Shown piece after piece: positions 21,006 through 30,122 of a stretch of DNA of 32,711 bases. The notes under the pieces are model-generated. The model saw only the letters and a list, made by a program, of their open reading frames with translations. It was not told the origin of the DNA and ran no database searches. Numbering within the stretch: the stretch's first letter is position 1; every line of letters starts with the position of its first letter. Made by a program: the position numbers and the translations under genes. The stretch spans positions 1-32,711 of the forward strand of contig JBGCFB010000358.1 of assembly GCA_045106685.1 (NCBI GenBank), read 5' to 3'. The DNA comes from JAUIGE01 sp045106685. Lineage in GTDB: Bacteria > Bacteroidota > Bacteroidia > J057.

Positions 21006-23297
21006 CTATCGTTTAATAAATGTCTGACTAAAACGACCTGAAGTGCTTGTTAAATTCAGTAAATATAATCCTGACCTCAGCGATGAGATATCAATGGTAT
21101 TCACCTCCATGTTCAGCTCAGCTTTTTGACTCAACAACATTTTTCCATTCATATCAAAAACGCTAATCAACTGAATATTATCAATCGCTCTATGGGCAAT
21201 GTGCAGAACAGTTTGAGCTGGATTTGGATACAACTGAAATGATAAGGACTGCTCAGATTCCAACCCTGTAATAGGATTGTACTCATATGATCCTATATCG
21301 GTAAAAGGTCCAACTGGTCGAATGAACCCGCGCTGGTCTGCATTGATGGTAGTACTCGTCAAGCCGGCATCAATCGCGTCACTATTTGCCTGAAGGGCAT
21401 GGCAGCGACTAGGGCCACCATAACCACCGGATAGTGGATACAAGCCTGCATTTCCTCCGATAATGGAGTTCATGCCGAGTGGGGCGCTACCTTTCGTTTG
21501 CAGGGTATCATCGAGCAAATTATGGCCTTGTGTACTGCTAAACTTTCCATACAGGCTTGCGCCACTTGTGGCGCTGTTACCCGACACAATAGTCAGGTTC
21601 ACATCTGAGTCTGTAGCCTCTCCAAGATTCATAATACCGCCGCCTCGGCGATTTGCAGTATTGTCTGCAATGGTACAATGCCTGATGCTCATTTTGGCAT
21701 CCTGGTCGATAGGGACATTCTCTACCGCTCCGCCATCCAGAGCAGTAGCCTGATTTCCTGAAATCGTACAGTTGAACAATTCTAGTTCTGCTTTTACACT
21801 TCCTTGTCCATAATTTCCGATAGCACCACCACTGGGAGCGGAGTTGTTATAGAGGCTGCTATAACTGAGATTAAGCGTCCCAAAATTACGAATCGCGCCT
21901 CCTCCGTACTGCGTCGAGTGCCCATTATTAAAGCTCAAAAAATACGCTACTGCCTCTACCCCATTTTCTACGGTCATCAAGTGGTGATCGCCTTTTCCTT
22001 TGATAATAAAAGGTTGCTTACTATTCCCTTCTATCACCACATCATGCGTGATGATCAAGGGGCTTTTAAGCGCGATGCCTCCATTAAGTGTATTGATCTT
22101 CAGGACGGTATCGCCTGAGCAGCTATGTACTATCGCATAGCGAAGTGATCCAAAACCAGTGTCATTAAGGTTAATAGCCCGACGATCTGCTTCGGCAGGT
22201 TCGCAAGCACCAAGTGTCACAAACTGCCCTCGCGGGAAACCGCGCATATCAGAAGCTATGACTGAGTCTCCAATGCCAATAACGGGCGACGAACACACGG
22301 GCACACGGGCGTAGAGTCCGTTTTTTTGCAGTGTCACAGGCCCAAGGTCCGGCCATGCATTAAGGAAATCCGAACCACCGTTTTGGCGATATACTACTGA
22401 GCTATTAAGGATAATGCGCTCGACAAGTGTTCCACCATGACTGAATAAGGCACCATGTACATCAGGATTGTCAGGTTTACTACTATTGCCAGCGATAATC
22501 GTGTTTTGAATATAATTAACTCCCTCTTCCTGATAAAGCGCGCCACCGCGATCCCCTGCTTCATTTCCAGTTAGGGTGCAATGAATAAGTGAAAGCATGG
22601 TACGCCTGTCTCCACGATCAATAAACATGGAAATGGCACCTCCGTTAATTGCAGCATAATTGTTAAGAAAATGGCAGTTTTCGGCAAAAATGGCAGCATA
22701 ACCACCGCTACGAGAATCAGCGCCGATCGCGCCTCCGTTTTTAGGAGTTCCTTGGAAATTGTCAAATGGAGGATCAACCCTGTTATTTATAAAGGTGCAT
22801 CCTCTCAGATATAGCGTTGCAGAATCCTCTGGCGTGGTTCCCACTCCAGAATTAAAAACAGCGCCGCCAAATCCTGCTTCATTATCTTTTAGCAAGCACG
22901 TTTCCAGCGTCAGCGTTCCAAAGTTTCGAAAGGCTCCACCATTCGCAAAATCGTCGGTACTATCGCGGTATGCATTCCCATTTGCAAAGGTCAGGTTTGA
23001 AAAAGAAATTTCTGCATCCTCATCAATCCAAAATAGTCGTTTCTTATTTCTCCCGCTAATAATCAGGTCTGCTGCACCAGGACCAAGAATGGCCAGATCT
23101 TTATCTGTCCTAATGGTAGAGTCTAATGCAATGGTTCCACCAACAGAAAAGGTAATGGTATCGCCATCATTGCCTTGGCTAATTGCTTCCCTAAGAGAAC
23201 CGCTTCCAGCATCGTTTAGATTAGAAACAGGAATGATGCCTGCAAGCATAAAAACGGGGCAAGCGAAAAGAATAATGAGTAAAAGCTGGCGATTCAT
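21006..23297 (-). CDS. T9SS-secreted right-handed beta-helix protein
   Basis: The ATG at 23297 (MNRQLLLIILFACPVFMLAG) provides a signal peptide and gives 763 residues; the frame extends 18 codons further but that leader is not signal-like. The body consists of two similar halves, each opening with NLNDAGSGSLREAI or NLNDTGFGSLRYAI, then parallel beta-helix rungs full of phrases such as NGGAFRNFGTLTLETCLLKDN and GGGAIRNFGTLNLSYSSLYNN. Each half ends in a 'choice-of-anchor Q'-like phrase (SPVIGIGDSVIASDMRGFPR and SDAIDAGLTSTTINADQRGF). The last 75 residues (LYPNPAQTVLHIA, SGLYLLNLTS) are a type A sorting domain. Likely a surface or released polysaccharide-binding or adhesion protein; no catalytic residues recognised. 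Confidence 0.93.
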   Translation of the reverse strand: MNRQLLLIILFACPVFMLAGIIPVSNLNDAGSGSLREAISQGNDGDTITFSVGGTIALDSTIRTDKDLAILGPGAADLIISGRNKKRLFWIDEDAEISFSNLTFANGNAYRDSTDDFANGGAFRNFGTLTLETCLLKDNEAGFGGAVFNSGVGTTPEDSATLYLRGCTFINNRVDPPFDNFQGTPKNGGAIGADSRSGGYAAIFAENCHFLNNYAAINGGAISMFIDRGDRRTMLSLIHCTLTGNEAGDRGGALYQEEGVNYIQNTIIAGNSSKPDNPDVHGALFSHGGTLVERIILNSSVVYRQNGGSDFLNAWPDLGPVTLQKNGLYARVPVCSSPVIGIGDSVIASDMRGFPRGQFVTLGACEPAEADRRAINLNDTGFGSLRYAIVHSCSGDTVLKINTLNGGIALKSPLIITHDVVIEGNSKQPFIIKGKGDHHLMTVENGVEAVAYFLSFNNGHSTQYGGGAIRNFGTLNLSYSSLYNNSAPSGGAIGNYGQGSVKAELELFNCTISGNQATALDGGAVENVPIDQDAKMSIRHCTIADNTANRRGGGIMNLGEATDSDVNLTIVSGNSATSGASLYGKFSSTQGHNLLDDTLQTKGSAPLGMNSIIGGNAGLYPLSGGYGGPSRCHALQANSDAIDAGLTSTTINADQRGFIRPVGPFTDIGSYEYNPITGLESEQSLSFQLYPNPAQTVLHIAHRAIDNIQLISVFDMNGKMLLSQKAELNMEVNTIDISSLRSGLYLLNLTSTSGRFSQTFIKR

Positions 23298-23344
23298 GTT
23301 AACAATGTTTTTTTTACGCCCCAAAGAACGTAAAAAAACCGGCA

Positions 23345-25258
23345 ATGGCACCTTTGGACGTCTTAAAACAGTATTGGGGTTACGATTCTTTTCGCGAGCC
23401 TCAGGCTGCGATCATCGAGGCGGTTATGAACGGAAAGGACGTTCTGGCTTTACTTCCCACTGGCGGAGGTAAGTCTGTGTGCTTTCAGGTTCCTGCCCTC
23501 GCACAAGCGGGTATGGCACTGGTTATTTCGCCGCTGATCGCCTTAATGAATGATCAGGTTTCGCGTCTCCACCAATTAGGGATTCCCGCTGCATGTATCA
23601 CAAGCAGCATGGAGGTGCAGGAAATAGACCATCATTTACAGGCAGCAATGGACGGAGCGTATAAATTTTTATATGTTTCTCCGGAGCGACTTCAAACAGA
23701 GATGTTCCGCCTTCGCTTACCAGCGATGCCGGTAAGCATTCTTGCTGTAGATGAGGCGCACTGTATAAGCCAGTGGGGTTATGATTTTCGTCCGCCCTAT
23801 CTGGATATTGCAAAAATCCGAGAGCTTAAGCCCGATATACCCATCATCGCGCTGACAGCTTCAGCGACAGAAGCGGTTCAGGAAGATATTATTGCAAAGC
23901 TGGCGATGAAGGATACCTTGGTATTTCGCAAGAGCTTCCTTCGTCCCAATATCCGCTATTTCGTTTTACAGGAAGAAAATGTAGCGAGTCGCATTCTGGC
24001 TATTTGTCAAAAAACGCTGGGAACAGGAATTGTTTATGCGCGCACCAGGAAGCTCACGGTAGCACTTGCTGCATATTTGAAGCGAGAAGGTGTTTCCGCT
24101 GCCGCTTATAATGGAGGCATGCCCACCAGCCAACGTGACGAGGTGCAGGAAGCCTGGCTTGAAGGTAGTATCCGTGTGATTGTAGCGACCAATGCCTTTG
24201 GGATGGGAATTGACAAACCCAATGTTCGCTTTGTTGTGCACCACAATACGCCGTTTGACCTGGAGAGCTATTATCAGGAAGCAGGTCGGGGTGGAAGAGA
24301 TGGCCAAACTGCCCTCGCGATTGCATTCAATAATCCTCCTGATCTTCATGAAGCCAAACGCTGGGTGAGTCTTCGGTATCCTTTATGGCAAGAAGTACTG
24401 ACGGTTTATGAAGCGCTTCACGGCCTTCATAACATCCCGCATACGGGGGCTGTTTTTTCGAAACAAGTATTTGATCTTCAGGCTATTACGCAAAAAACCG
24501 AACTGCCGCTTATGACGGTGTATCATGTGATCAAACTGCTGGATCGAGAAGGCATGCTAAAACTCGAAGAGGACCCGGACGATTACGGTTACCTTCGTAT
24601 TAAGGCAAGCCCCAATGAGGTTTTACGCTATCGCAAAAAGCATCCTTCGTCAGGCGAAGTGCTGGAGCATGCATTGCGCAGTTTGGGAGGTGAAGCATAT
24701 CATTATGAGCAGCGTTTCGTTCCGGGTCGATGGGCTGAATTGTTAGGCAAAAATATCGAAGAACTAAACAAGCATTTCCAGGTACTTATCAAAGCTGGCA
24801 TCATCTATTATCAAGCTCCACGAAGCCACCCGAGGATAACTTTTTTCCAGCCACGTCAGCGCCTTTCAAAACAAATATTAACCTGGGATAAATACACCTT
24901 CCTGGAGCAACAGGCTAAGGCACGCTTTGAATCCATGAAGCAGTATCTTGTGGAAGATAACACGTGCAGAAGTCTTCGGATTCAACGCTATTTTGGAGAA
25001 GAGACCAACCAGGATTGTGGTGTTTGCGATGTGTGTATCGCACGAAAAAAGGCCCTTAAATCACATACAGACAAAGACAAGCTTACAGCCGCCATCCTTC
25101 ACTATATTCGCCAGCACCCAGACCAGGAGTATCGCGAAGTTGTGCGCCAGATTAACGAAGGCACGCGCGAACAACGCGAACAAGCCCTAAGGGTATTATT
25201 GGATGAACAGCTTGTAGAAGCAGATGCAATGGGGAAACTTCAAATTAGCGGAAAATGA
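23345..25258 (+). CDS. recQ: ATP-dependent DNA helicase RecQ
   Basis: 637 residues. Helicase motifs: FREPQ (motif 0), LPTGGGKS (Walker A, 37-44), DEAH at 136-139 within the aromatic-rich loop DEAHCISQWGYDFRP, LTASAT, and motif VI QEAGRGGRDG. The RQC zinc site is Cys541, Cys558, Cys561 and Cys564 (CGVCDVC), after a winged-helix-like region. No clear HRDC domain follows. RecQ unwinds DNA 3' to 5' in recombination repair. The stop overlaps the next start (ATGA), so the following membrane protein is coupled. The gene is divergent from the T9SS gene, with 47 bases between starts. Confidence 0.95.
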   Translation: MAPLDVLKQYWGYDSFREPQAAIIEAVMNGKDVLALLPTGGGKSVCFQVPALAQAGMALVISPLIALMNDQVSRLHQLGIPAACITSSMEVQEIDHHLQAAMDGAYKFLYVSPERLQTEMFRLRLPAMPVSILAVDEAHCISQWGYDFRPPYLDIAKIRELKPDIPIIALTASATEAVQEDIIAKLAMKDTLVFRKSFLRPNIRYFVLQEENVASRILAICQKTLGTGIVYARTRKLTVALAAYLKREGVSAAAYNGGMPTSQRDEVQEAWLEGSIRVIVATNAFGMGIDKPNVRFVVHHNTPFDLESYYQEAGRGGRDGQTALAIAFNNPPDLHEAKRWVSLRYPLWQEVLTVYEALHGLHNIPHTGAVFSKQVFDLQAITQKTELPLMTVYHVIKLLDREGMLKLEEDPDDYGYLRIKASPNEVLRYRKKHPSSGEVLEHALRSLGGEAYHYEQRFVPGRWAELLGKNIEELNKHFQVLIKAGIIYYQAPRSHPRITFFQPRQRLSKQILTWDKYTFLEQQAKARFESMKQYLVEDNTCRSLRIQRYFGEETNQDCGVCDVCIARKKALKSHTDKDKLTAAILHYIRQHPDQEYREVVRQINEGTREQREQALRVLLDEQLVEADAMGKLQISGK

Positions 25259-26589
25259 GCAATAAAGGCTGGAATATCATCTCATTTCTCGGCATTGCAG
25301 TGCTCTTTATTGCAGTAGCAAATAACCTGAACTGGTCAGAGAAAAACGCAAAGCGTATTGTCAGGTCTGACGCCAGAGGTTACTATGCTTACCTGCCAGG
25401 AACTTTTTTATACCAAGATATGCAATTCGAATTTGTGTATCACATTGACTCAAGCTACCAGCAGTTTCATAAAGAAGTCCCATTTAGACAAGAAATCGAT
25501 GGAAATACCATCAACAAATACCCAGCGGGAGTATCCCTGTTATTGAGTCCGTTTTTTGCTGTTGGGCACATCATGTCTGGCATATCCGAATATCCTCAGG
25601 ATGGCTATTCCAGGTGGTATCAAGTCATGGTAAACGTTGCTGCAATCGTGTATATGATCATTGGCTTGATGTTCCTCTTTTCTATCCTCAAACAACTGAA
25701 TGTATCGCGGAGAAACCGGCTTTTTATACTTTGGGTTATAGCGCTTGGAACGCCTCTTTTTCATTATACTGTAAAAGAGCCAGGCATGTCGCATGTGTAC
25801 AGTTTCGTGCTTATTTCAGCATTTATCCATCTTACACTTGCTATATATAAGCGATTAAAATGGCCGCAGGTATTTGCGGCGAGCATCGTGCTCGGTCTAA
25901 TCGTCATGACGCGTCCTATCAATATTATGATCCTGTTTGCTGTTCCTTTTTTTGCACAAAACAAGAACCATTTTATCCAAACATTCAGGCAGCTTTTCAA
26001 TCCGTTTTATAATGTTCTTATTGGAATTTCAGGATTTATTATCGCCTTGTCTCCTCAACTTATTTATTACTACACTCAATCCGGGCAACTCTGGGTAGAC
26101 TCCTATCCTGGCGAGCATTTCAATTTTCTGGACCCACATATTCTCGACTTTTTATTCAGTTACAAAAAAGGGTTTTTCCTCTATACTCCAATCGCTTTTC
26201 TAGCCTTGTGGGGATTTACATACATATGGAAAAAAGACCGATATAAGGCGCTTAGTTTGGGAGCTTTTCTTATCCTTATCGTGTATGTTTCTTCCTCATG
26301 GTGGAGCTGGTGGTATGGAGGCAGCTTTTCAGCACGTGTTATGATTGAATACTTGCCGTTTTTTGGAATCTTGTTGGGCTTTGTTTTGTCAGGGATCAAA
26401 ACTCCAATGGCAAAAAAAGGGTGGATTACAGCTTTAGTATTATTAATGCTGGTGTGCCAAATCCAAACCTTTCAATACCGGTATGAGGCAATTCATTATG
26501 AAAATATGGATAAGGAATTGTACTGGGATAATTTTTTACGAATTGATAAAATTATTCTTAAAAAAGGTCCTGATAAGTCCCCAAACTAA
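25255..26589 (+). CDS. Polytopic membrane protein, GT-C-like
   Basis: 444 residues with about ten hydrophobic helices. The first loop after helix 1 contains RSDARGYYAYLPGTFL, an acidic residue position reminiscent of the first periplasmic loop of GT-C glycosyltransferases (ArnT/PMT-like), and later loops have KEPGMSHVY, SYPGEHFNF and SSWWSWWYGGSFSARVMIEYLP. These support a lipid-linked sugar transferase, but I cannot name the donor or acceptor. The ATGA overlap with recQ is likely packing of genes rather than shared function. The gene ends 12 bases before the minus-strand terminator of the next gene. Confidence 0.75.
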   Translation: MSNKGWNIISFLGIAVLFIAVANNLNWSEKNAKRIVRSDARGYYAYLPGTFLYQDMQFEFVYHIDSSYQQFHKEVPFRQEIDGNTINKYPAGVSLLLSPFFAVGHIMSGISEYPQDGYSRWYQVMVNVAAIVYMIIGLMFLFSILKQLNVSRRNRLFILWVIALGTPLFHYTVKEPGMSHVYSFVLISAFIHLTLAIYKRLKWPQVFAASIVLGLIVMTRPINIMILFAVPFFAQNKNHFIQTFRQLFNPFYNVLIGISGFIIALSPQLIYYYTQSGQLWVDSYPGEHFNFLDPHILDFLFSYKKGFFLYTPIAFLALWGFTYIWKKDRYKALSLGAFLILIVYVSSSWWSWWYGGSFSARVMIEYLPFFGILLGFVLSGIKTPMAKKGWITALVLLMLVCQIQTFQYRYEAIHYENMDKELYWDNFLRIDKIILKKGPDKSPN

Positions 26590-26594
26590 TCCCA

Positions 26595-26630
26595 ACAAAA
26601 AAGCCCTCCAGGCAACCGCCTGAAGAGCTT
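26595..26630 (-). terminator. Terminator of the helical protein gene
   Basis: On the minus strand AAGCTCTTCAGGC pairs with GCCTGGAGGGCTT (two wobble pairs) and a T run follows. It lies 28 bases beyond the stop at 26658. Confidence 0.85.
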
Positions 26631-26657
26631 GAAACATAATCTCACTGTCTATTTCAC

Positions 26658-27044
26658 TTACATCCACTTCGCCAGGAAGAGGCGATATTCTTCTTTGAGA
26701 TCATGGTAGATCTTCTCAAAGGTCTTGTAGCGATCGGTTAGGATCGGCTCAGGCTGAAAGTACTTGTGGTCGATAGCGACAGGGTTCTCATTGGCGTACT
26801 TAGCTAGTGCCTCTTCCTTCAATTTGATATCGTGATTCAACTCATCGATAACTTCTTTTTGGCGAATAAACTGATTCTGAAAGTGTTCAACTGACCGTGC
26901 GCAGTCCTTGCTGGTATTTTTATCCAGCACTTCGCCCAGATATGATTCAAATAATTCAATTTCCTCTTTAAAAAAGTTCATGCGACGAGTCCATATTTTA
27001 TGGTCGAGGTGCAAGTCTGCGAGGTATGTGTGTTGAGCTTTCAT
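26658..27044 (-). CDS. Small helical (coiled-coil-like) protein of unknown function
   Basis: The ATG at 27044 (MKAQHTYLADLHLDHKIWTRRMNFFKEEIELFESYLGEVL) gives 128 residues; an upstream GTG would add twelve poor residues. The protein is almost all charged helix with heptad-like spacing (IRQKEVIDELNHDIKLKEEALAKY), suggesting a coiled coil or helical bundle. No signal peptide or membrane segment. I recognise no named family. It is monocistronic with its own terminator and is divergent from the His-rich membrane protein gene. Confidence 0.75.
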   Translation of the reverse strand: MKAQHTYLADLHLDHKIWTRRMNFFKEEIELFESYLGEVLDKNTSKDCARSVEHFQNQFIRQKEVIDELNHDIKLKEEALAKYANENPVAIDHKYFQPEPILTDRYKTFEKIYHDLKEEYRLFLAKWM

Positions 27045-27160
27045 ATGATTAAATTTCTGTGAATTGTTATTGTACACCACGAAAGTATCGAGTTACTATC
27101 ACCAGTATAATGACTAGCGTCAGGACACTTGCTGCCTTTTGTCCATATTTGTAATTCCAA

Positions 27161-28225
27161 ATGTCAAACAGCACCACATATTCCAAGCAATCGCCCTGGT
27201 TGTATCATGCTCCATTCGAGTCAGCATTTATTCTGGCTCCGGCCTTTCTCGTTACGGCGCTAGTCATGGCCTTCCCACATGTATTTGGGGCCGATAGCCC
27301 TGTGCCGCCCTATGCATGGTTGCTTCTAGTAGTGTTTATCGATGTGGCGCATGTCTACAGCACATTGTATCGGACGTATTTTGACAAAGAAGAATTCCAG
27401 AAATTCCGCAAGCCTCTTACCTGGGTTCCTATATTGAGCCTGCTGGGTATGATTCTGCTTTATCTGGGAGCAGGAAGTCAGTGGTTCTGGACAGTCCTCG
27501 CCTACCTCGCAGTATTTCATTTTGTGCGGCAGCAGTATGGCTTTTTCAGACTTTATAGCAGAAAAGAGCAATCCTTATTCGACTGGGAGCGCAAGCTCGA
27601 TGCTACCGTGATCTACGGCGCGACGCTTTATCCGATTATTTATTGGCATTGCAACTTACCGCGCAAATTCAGCTGGTTTATGCCGGGCGATTTCCTCGCG
27701 ATTCCCTGGACAGGCCTTGCTGATGTTGCGGGCTATATTTACGCAGTTATTGTTGTCGCATATGTATTAAAAGAAATAAAAGCCTACAGCGATGGCCGTA
27801 CTTTCAACCTTCCTAAACAAGGGATTCTCATAGGAACCATTATCGTCTGGTATGTGGGAATCGTCCTCTATAATGGCGATATCGCCTTTACGGCCACCAA
27901 TGTAGCTGCACACGGAATTCCTTACATGGCTTTGATTTGGCTGTATGGTAGGAAAAAGCTTGACAAAAACGGCCCCAAAAAGGCCCGATGGTTCAGGATT
28001 CATATGCTGCCAGCCTTTATCGGCATCATCATCGTGTTGGCCTATCTGGAAGAAGGACTATGGGATGGGCTTGTGTGGCGCGATCATAGTGAGCTATTTC
28101 CCTGGGCGGAAGCGCTTCCATTTCTGGAGTCACCGCTCTTACTCGGCATCGCGATTCCCCTGCTAGCACTGCCGCAGGTAACACATTATGTGATTGATGG
28201 GTTTATTTGGAAACAACCCAAGTAG
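27161..28225 (+). CDS. Polytopic membrane protein with conserved-looking His motifs
   Basis: 354 residues with about eight to nine hydrophobic helices. Histidines lie near helix ends in distinct motifs: DVAHVYST (Asp61, His64), FHFVRQQYG (His120, Gln124-125), YWHCN (His163), AAHGIPYMALIW (His251) and THYVIDGFIWK (His342, Asp346). This pattern is like that of membrane-embedded metal enzymes (desaturase or carotenoid-oxygenase types), but I do not recognise a named family and no iron-binding motif is proven. The start is the ATG at 27161; a near -7 box (ATATTTG, 27145-27151) lies just upstream. No operon partner. Confidence 0.78.
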   Translation: MSNSTTYSKQSPWLYHAPFESAFILAPAFLVTALVMAFPHVFGADSPVPPYAWLLLVVFIDVAHVYSTLYRTYFDKEEFQKFRKPLTWVPILSLLGMILLYLGAGSQWFWTVLAYLAVFHFVRQQYGFFRLYSRKEQSLFDWERKLDATVIYGATLYPIIYWHCNLPRKFSWFMPGDFLAIPWTGLADVAGYIYAVIVVAYVLKEIKAYSDGRTFNLPKQGILIGTIIVWYVGIVLYNGDIAFTATNVAAHGIPYMALIWLYGRKKLDKNGPKKARWFRIHMLPAFIGIIIVLAYLEEGLWDGLVWRDHSELFPWAEALPFLESPLLLGIAIPLLALPQVTHYVIDGFIWKQPK

Positions 28226-28230
28226 CATTC

Positions 28231-28276
28231 CTGATATAAGCATGCAGGTTTCACAGCCTGTAGGAAGTTTTTAAAC
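28231..28276 (+). terminator. Weak candidate terminator after the membrane protein
   Basis: TTCCT, then CAGG...CCTG, then AGGAA could form an interrupted stem followed by GTTTTT. The stem is irregular, so this is tentative. Confidence 0.3.
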
Positions 28277-29113
28277 AGCCTCTTCTCCATACATATCAGC
28301 CCAAACAAGTTCCGGATAATCCGTTTCAATCCAGTCCACGCCCAAGCTTGCGAGTCTTTTCACTTCGTTGCTAAAATAGGCTTTACGCTCAGCGGGAATT
28401 TCGCCAGGCATAAGTGGATATAGCGTAAAAGTGCCCACCTTCATATTGCGGCGATGATACTTACTTACCGTGTCCTCATCGATCAGGACATGCTCAGAAC
28501 ACACGGCATTCGAATGGACGATTCTGCCGATGATATTCGTCTCCATCAGACGATTGAGCCACTTGGCAGACAGCGGCATATTATCGTCGTAGGCAAAACC
28601 AGAAGGAACGATACGATCCATGCGCTCAAGATTGGAGAGCATGAAGAAGTTAAAGGAAGTACAAACCACCTGATCCATTACGTCCATCCTTTTGATGATC
28701 TTGGCCACTTCACCTCCAACCTTACGCTTCGAATAACTCGGCTTATACGCCTTCAGCTCTACATCAACAAAGAAATCCTCCCCTTTAATTTCTTCCAAAA
28801 CGTCTTCTAATAATGGAATAGGCAGCGGCTTGGCATACTGCCTCAAACCGCCGTCAACCTCAATCTCCTGAAGCACCTGAATGGTCTTCAAGTCTTCCCA
28901 GGTAAGGTCGTGGATGTTGCGATCAACGCCCGTCAGGCGTTTCAGGTTTTCATCATGAAAGAGGACAACCTTGTTGTCTTTAGTAAGAAATACATCGAAC
29001 TCAGTGCCGTCACAATGAGGGCTTTCGATTGCAGCCTGAATGGCCGGAAGGGTATTCTCCTGATGTTTGGTAACCAAGCCACGATGGGCAAGGATGAGGG
29101 GCTTTTTATGCAT
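28271..29113 (-). CDS. Glycerophosphodiester phosphodiesterase family protein
   Basis: 280 residues. LILAHRG (His10, Arg11), QENTLPA (Glu19), GTEFDVFLTKD (Glu38, Asp40) and VVLFHDENLKRLTG (His53, Asp54) are the conserved GDPD active-site and metal-binding residues; VDVELK and the C-terminal GVDWIETDYPE complete the TIM barrel. The reaction is hydrolysis of glycerophosphodiesters to glycerol 3-phosphate and an alcohol. There is no signal peptide, so it is cytoplasmic. Three tandem 17-bp palindromes lie about 60 bases upstream of the start and may be an operator or a repeat. Confidence 0.92.
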   Translation of the reverse strand: MHKKPLILAHRGLVTKHQENTLPAIQAAIESPHCDGTEFDVFLTKDNKVVLFHDENLKRLTGVDRNIHDLTWEDLKTIQVLQEIEVDGGLRQYAKPLPIPLLEDVLEEIKGEDFFVDVELKAYKPSYSKRKVGGEVAKIIKRMDVMDQVVCTSFNFFMLSNLERMDRIVPSGFAYDDNMPLSAKWLNRLMETNIIGRIVHSNAVCSEHVLIDEDTVSKYHRRNMKVGTFTLYPLMPGEIPAERKAYFSNEVKRLASLGVDWIETDYPELVWADMYGEEAV

Positions 29114-29173
29114 TGGTAGTGAGATGAAGTGAGCCGAGAAAGCGCCAGATATGGAGATGCGCGTTATAACGAT

Positions 29174-29224
29174 AAGTCGTCTGACGACTTAAGTGGTCAG
29201 GCGACTTAAGTCGTCAGACCACTT
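29174..29224. repeat. Three tandem 17-bp palindromes
   Basis: Exactly three abutting 17-mers: AAGTCGTCTGACGACTT, AAGTGGTCAGGCGACTT and AAGTCGTCAGACCACTT. The first is a perfect odd palindrome and the others are variants, with unit 2 and unit 3 also near-inverted copies of each other. They are upstream of the GDPD gene and followed by a short GC run. Confidence 0.85.
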
Positions 29225-29312
29225 GCGCGGGCGCGCGAACATTACGCTATTTCGTCATTTTGGTTCTAAAGTGCCTCATTGGCCCAAAAACCTCAACAGC
29301 TATTCGCAGATT

Positions 29313-29774
29313 TCAATGAAATTTATGCATAAGCAAGCGCACCTGAGTCAGGACTTTTTCTTCCCAATTTTGGTCCTCCGTGTCAATGCGTAAGGCCTGA
29401 AAGCCAAGGCTTCGCCCTTCCATAACCACGCCTTCAGAATCGTCGATATGAAGATCGATTTCAAAAAGGCCGGCATGCTTTGAAGCTTTACAATTATGTG
29501 CTTTTAGCAGTTTTTGATTGATGTGCTCATTGATAAAGCGGTCGGGCGCTAGGCCTGCGGCCCGAAACGTCACGCGCATGCTTGCTACACTCCGATAAGA
29601 AGTCGTGTATATCCAAATGGAATGGCCTTGATCGCGGAGTTTGCTAAATAGTGGCACGGTGCCTTTGCGCAGCGATTCTGCTCCCAAAAGCCGCCAGGCG
29701 AAGGCTGGACGGATTACCTCAAATTCATTCGAATAAGGAATCAGGGTGTTATCGAGATCGAAACTGATGATCAT
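29313..29774 (-). CDS. HAD-superfamily hydrolase
   Basis: 153 residues. Motif I is SFDLDNTLIPY (nucleophile Asp6, acid/base Asp8), motif II IYTTSYRS, and the metal-binding motif IV is DLHIDDSEGV. With such a small cap it is a minimal HAD phosphatase; the substrate is unknown. The start codon directly follows the mazF stop (TAAATG, no gap), so it is translated from the toxin-antitoxin transcript. Confidence 0.83.
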   Translation of the reverse strand: MIISFDLDNTLIPYSNEFEVIRPAFAWRLLGAESLRKGTVPLFSKLRDQGHSIWIYTTSYRSVASMRVTFRAAGLAPDRFINEHINQKLLKAHNCKASKHAGLFEIDLHIDDSEGVVMEGRSLGFQALRIDTEDQNWEEKVLTQVRLLMHKFH

Positions 29775-30122
29775 TTACTCAATCCCTAACACAATCTGAA
29801 TATTTTCTAAAATTTTCTCCTGTAAAGGGTTAGAGACGGAGCCGATTTTTCGTAAAAGCCGCTTGTTATCTATCGCCCTTAATTGATCTATCATTACTGC
29901 ACTAGGATGCCTTAGGCCCGTGCTTTCTACCTCAAGATTAACTCGTAAAATACTGATGTTTCTCCTGACATTAGTCGTTACTGGGCAGATCAATGTTGAT
30001 GGGTGCCTGTTGTTGAGCAAATCTGTTTGAAGAATGAGAACAGGTCGTGTCTTCCCGGTTTCAGTGCCAAACTGAGGATTCAGGTCAGCAAGCCATATAT
30101 CAAATTGCTTAATCGTTGCCAT
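29775..30122 (-). CDS. MazF/PemK-type toxin
   Basis: 115 residues. QFDIWLADLNPQFGTETGKTRPVLILQTDLLN and LICPVTTNVRR match the MazF/PemK core, with the conserved R-P-V-L-I and P-V-T-T. Members are ribosome-independent mRNA interferases. The gene overlaps the antitoxin gene by 14 bases, the classic antitoxin-first order, and is followed without gap by a HAD hydrolase gene. Confidence 0.93.
   Translation of the reverse strand: MATIKQFDIWLADLNPQFGTETGKTRPVLILQTDLLNNRHPSTLICPVTTNVRRNISILRVNLEVESTGLRHPSAVMIDQLRAIDNKRLLRKIGSVSNPLQEKILENIQIVLGIE

Noticed and set aside
22759..23472. Plus-strand ORF of 237 residues
   Set aside because: It is the antisense shadow of the T9SS beta-helix gene and then overlaps recQ in another frame; composition is not protein-like.
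29174..29224. Intrinsic terminator
   Set aside because: The palindromes can fold, but no T run follows on either strand.
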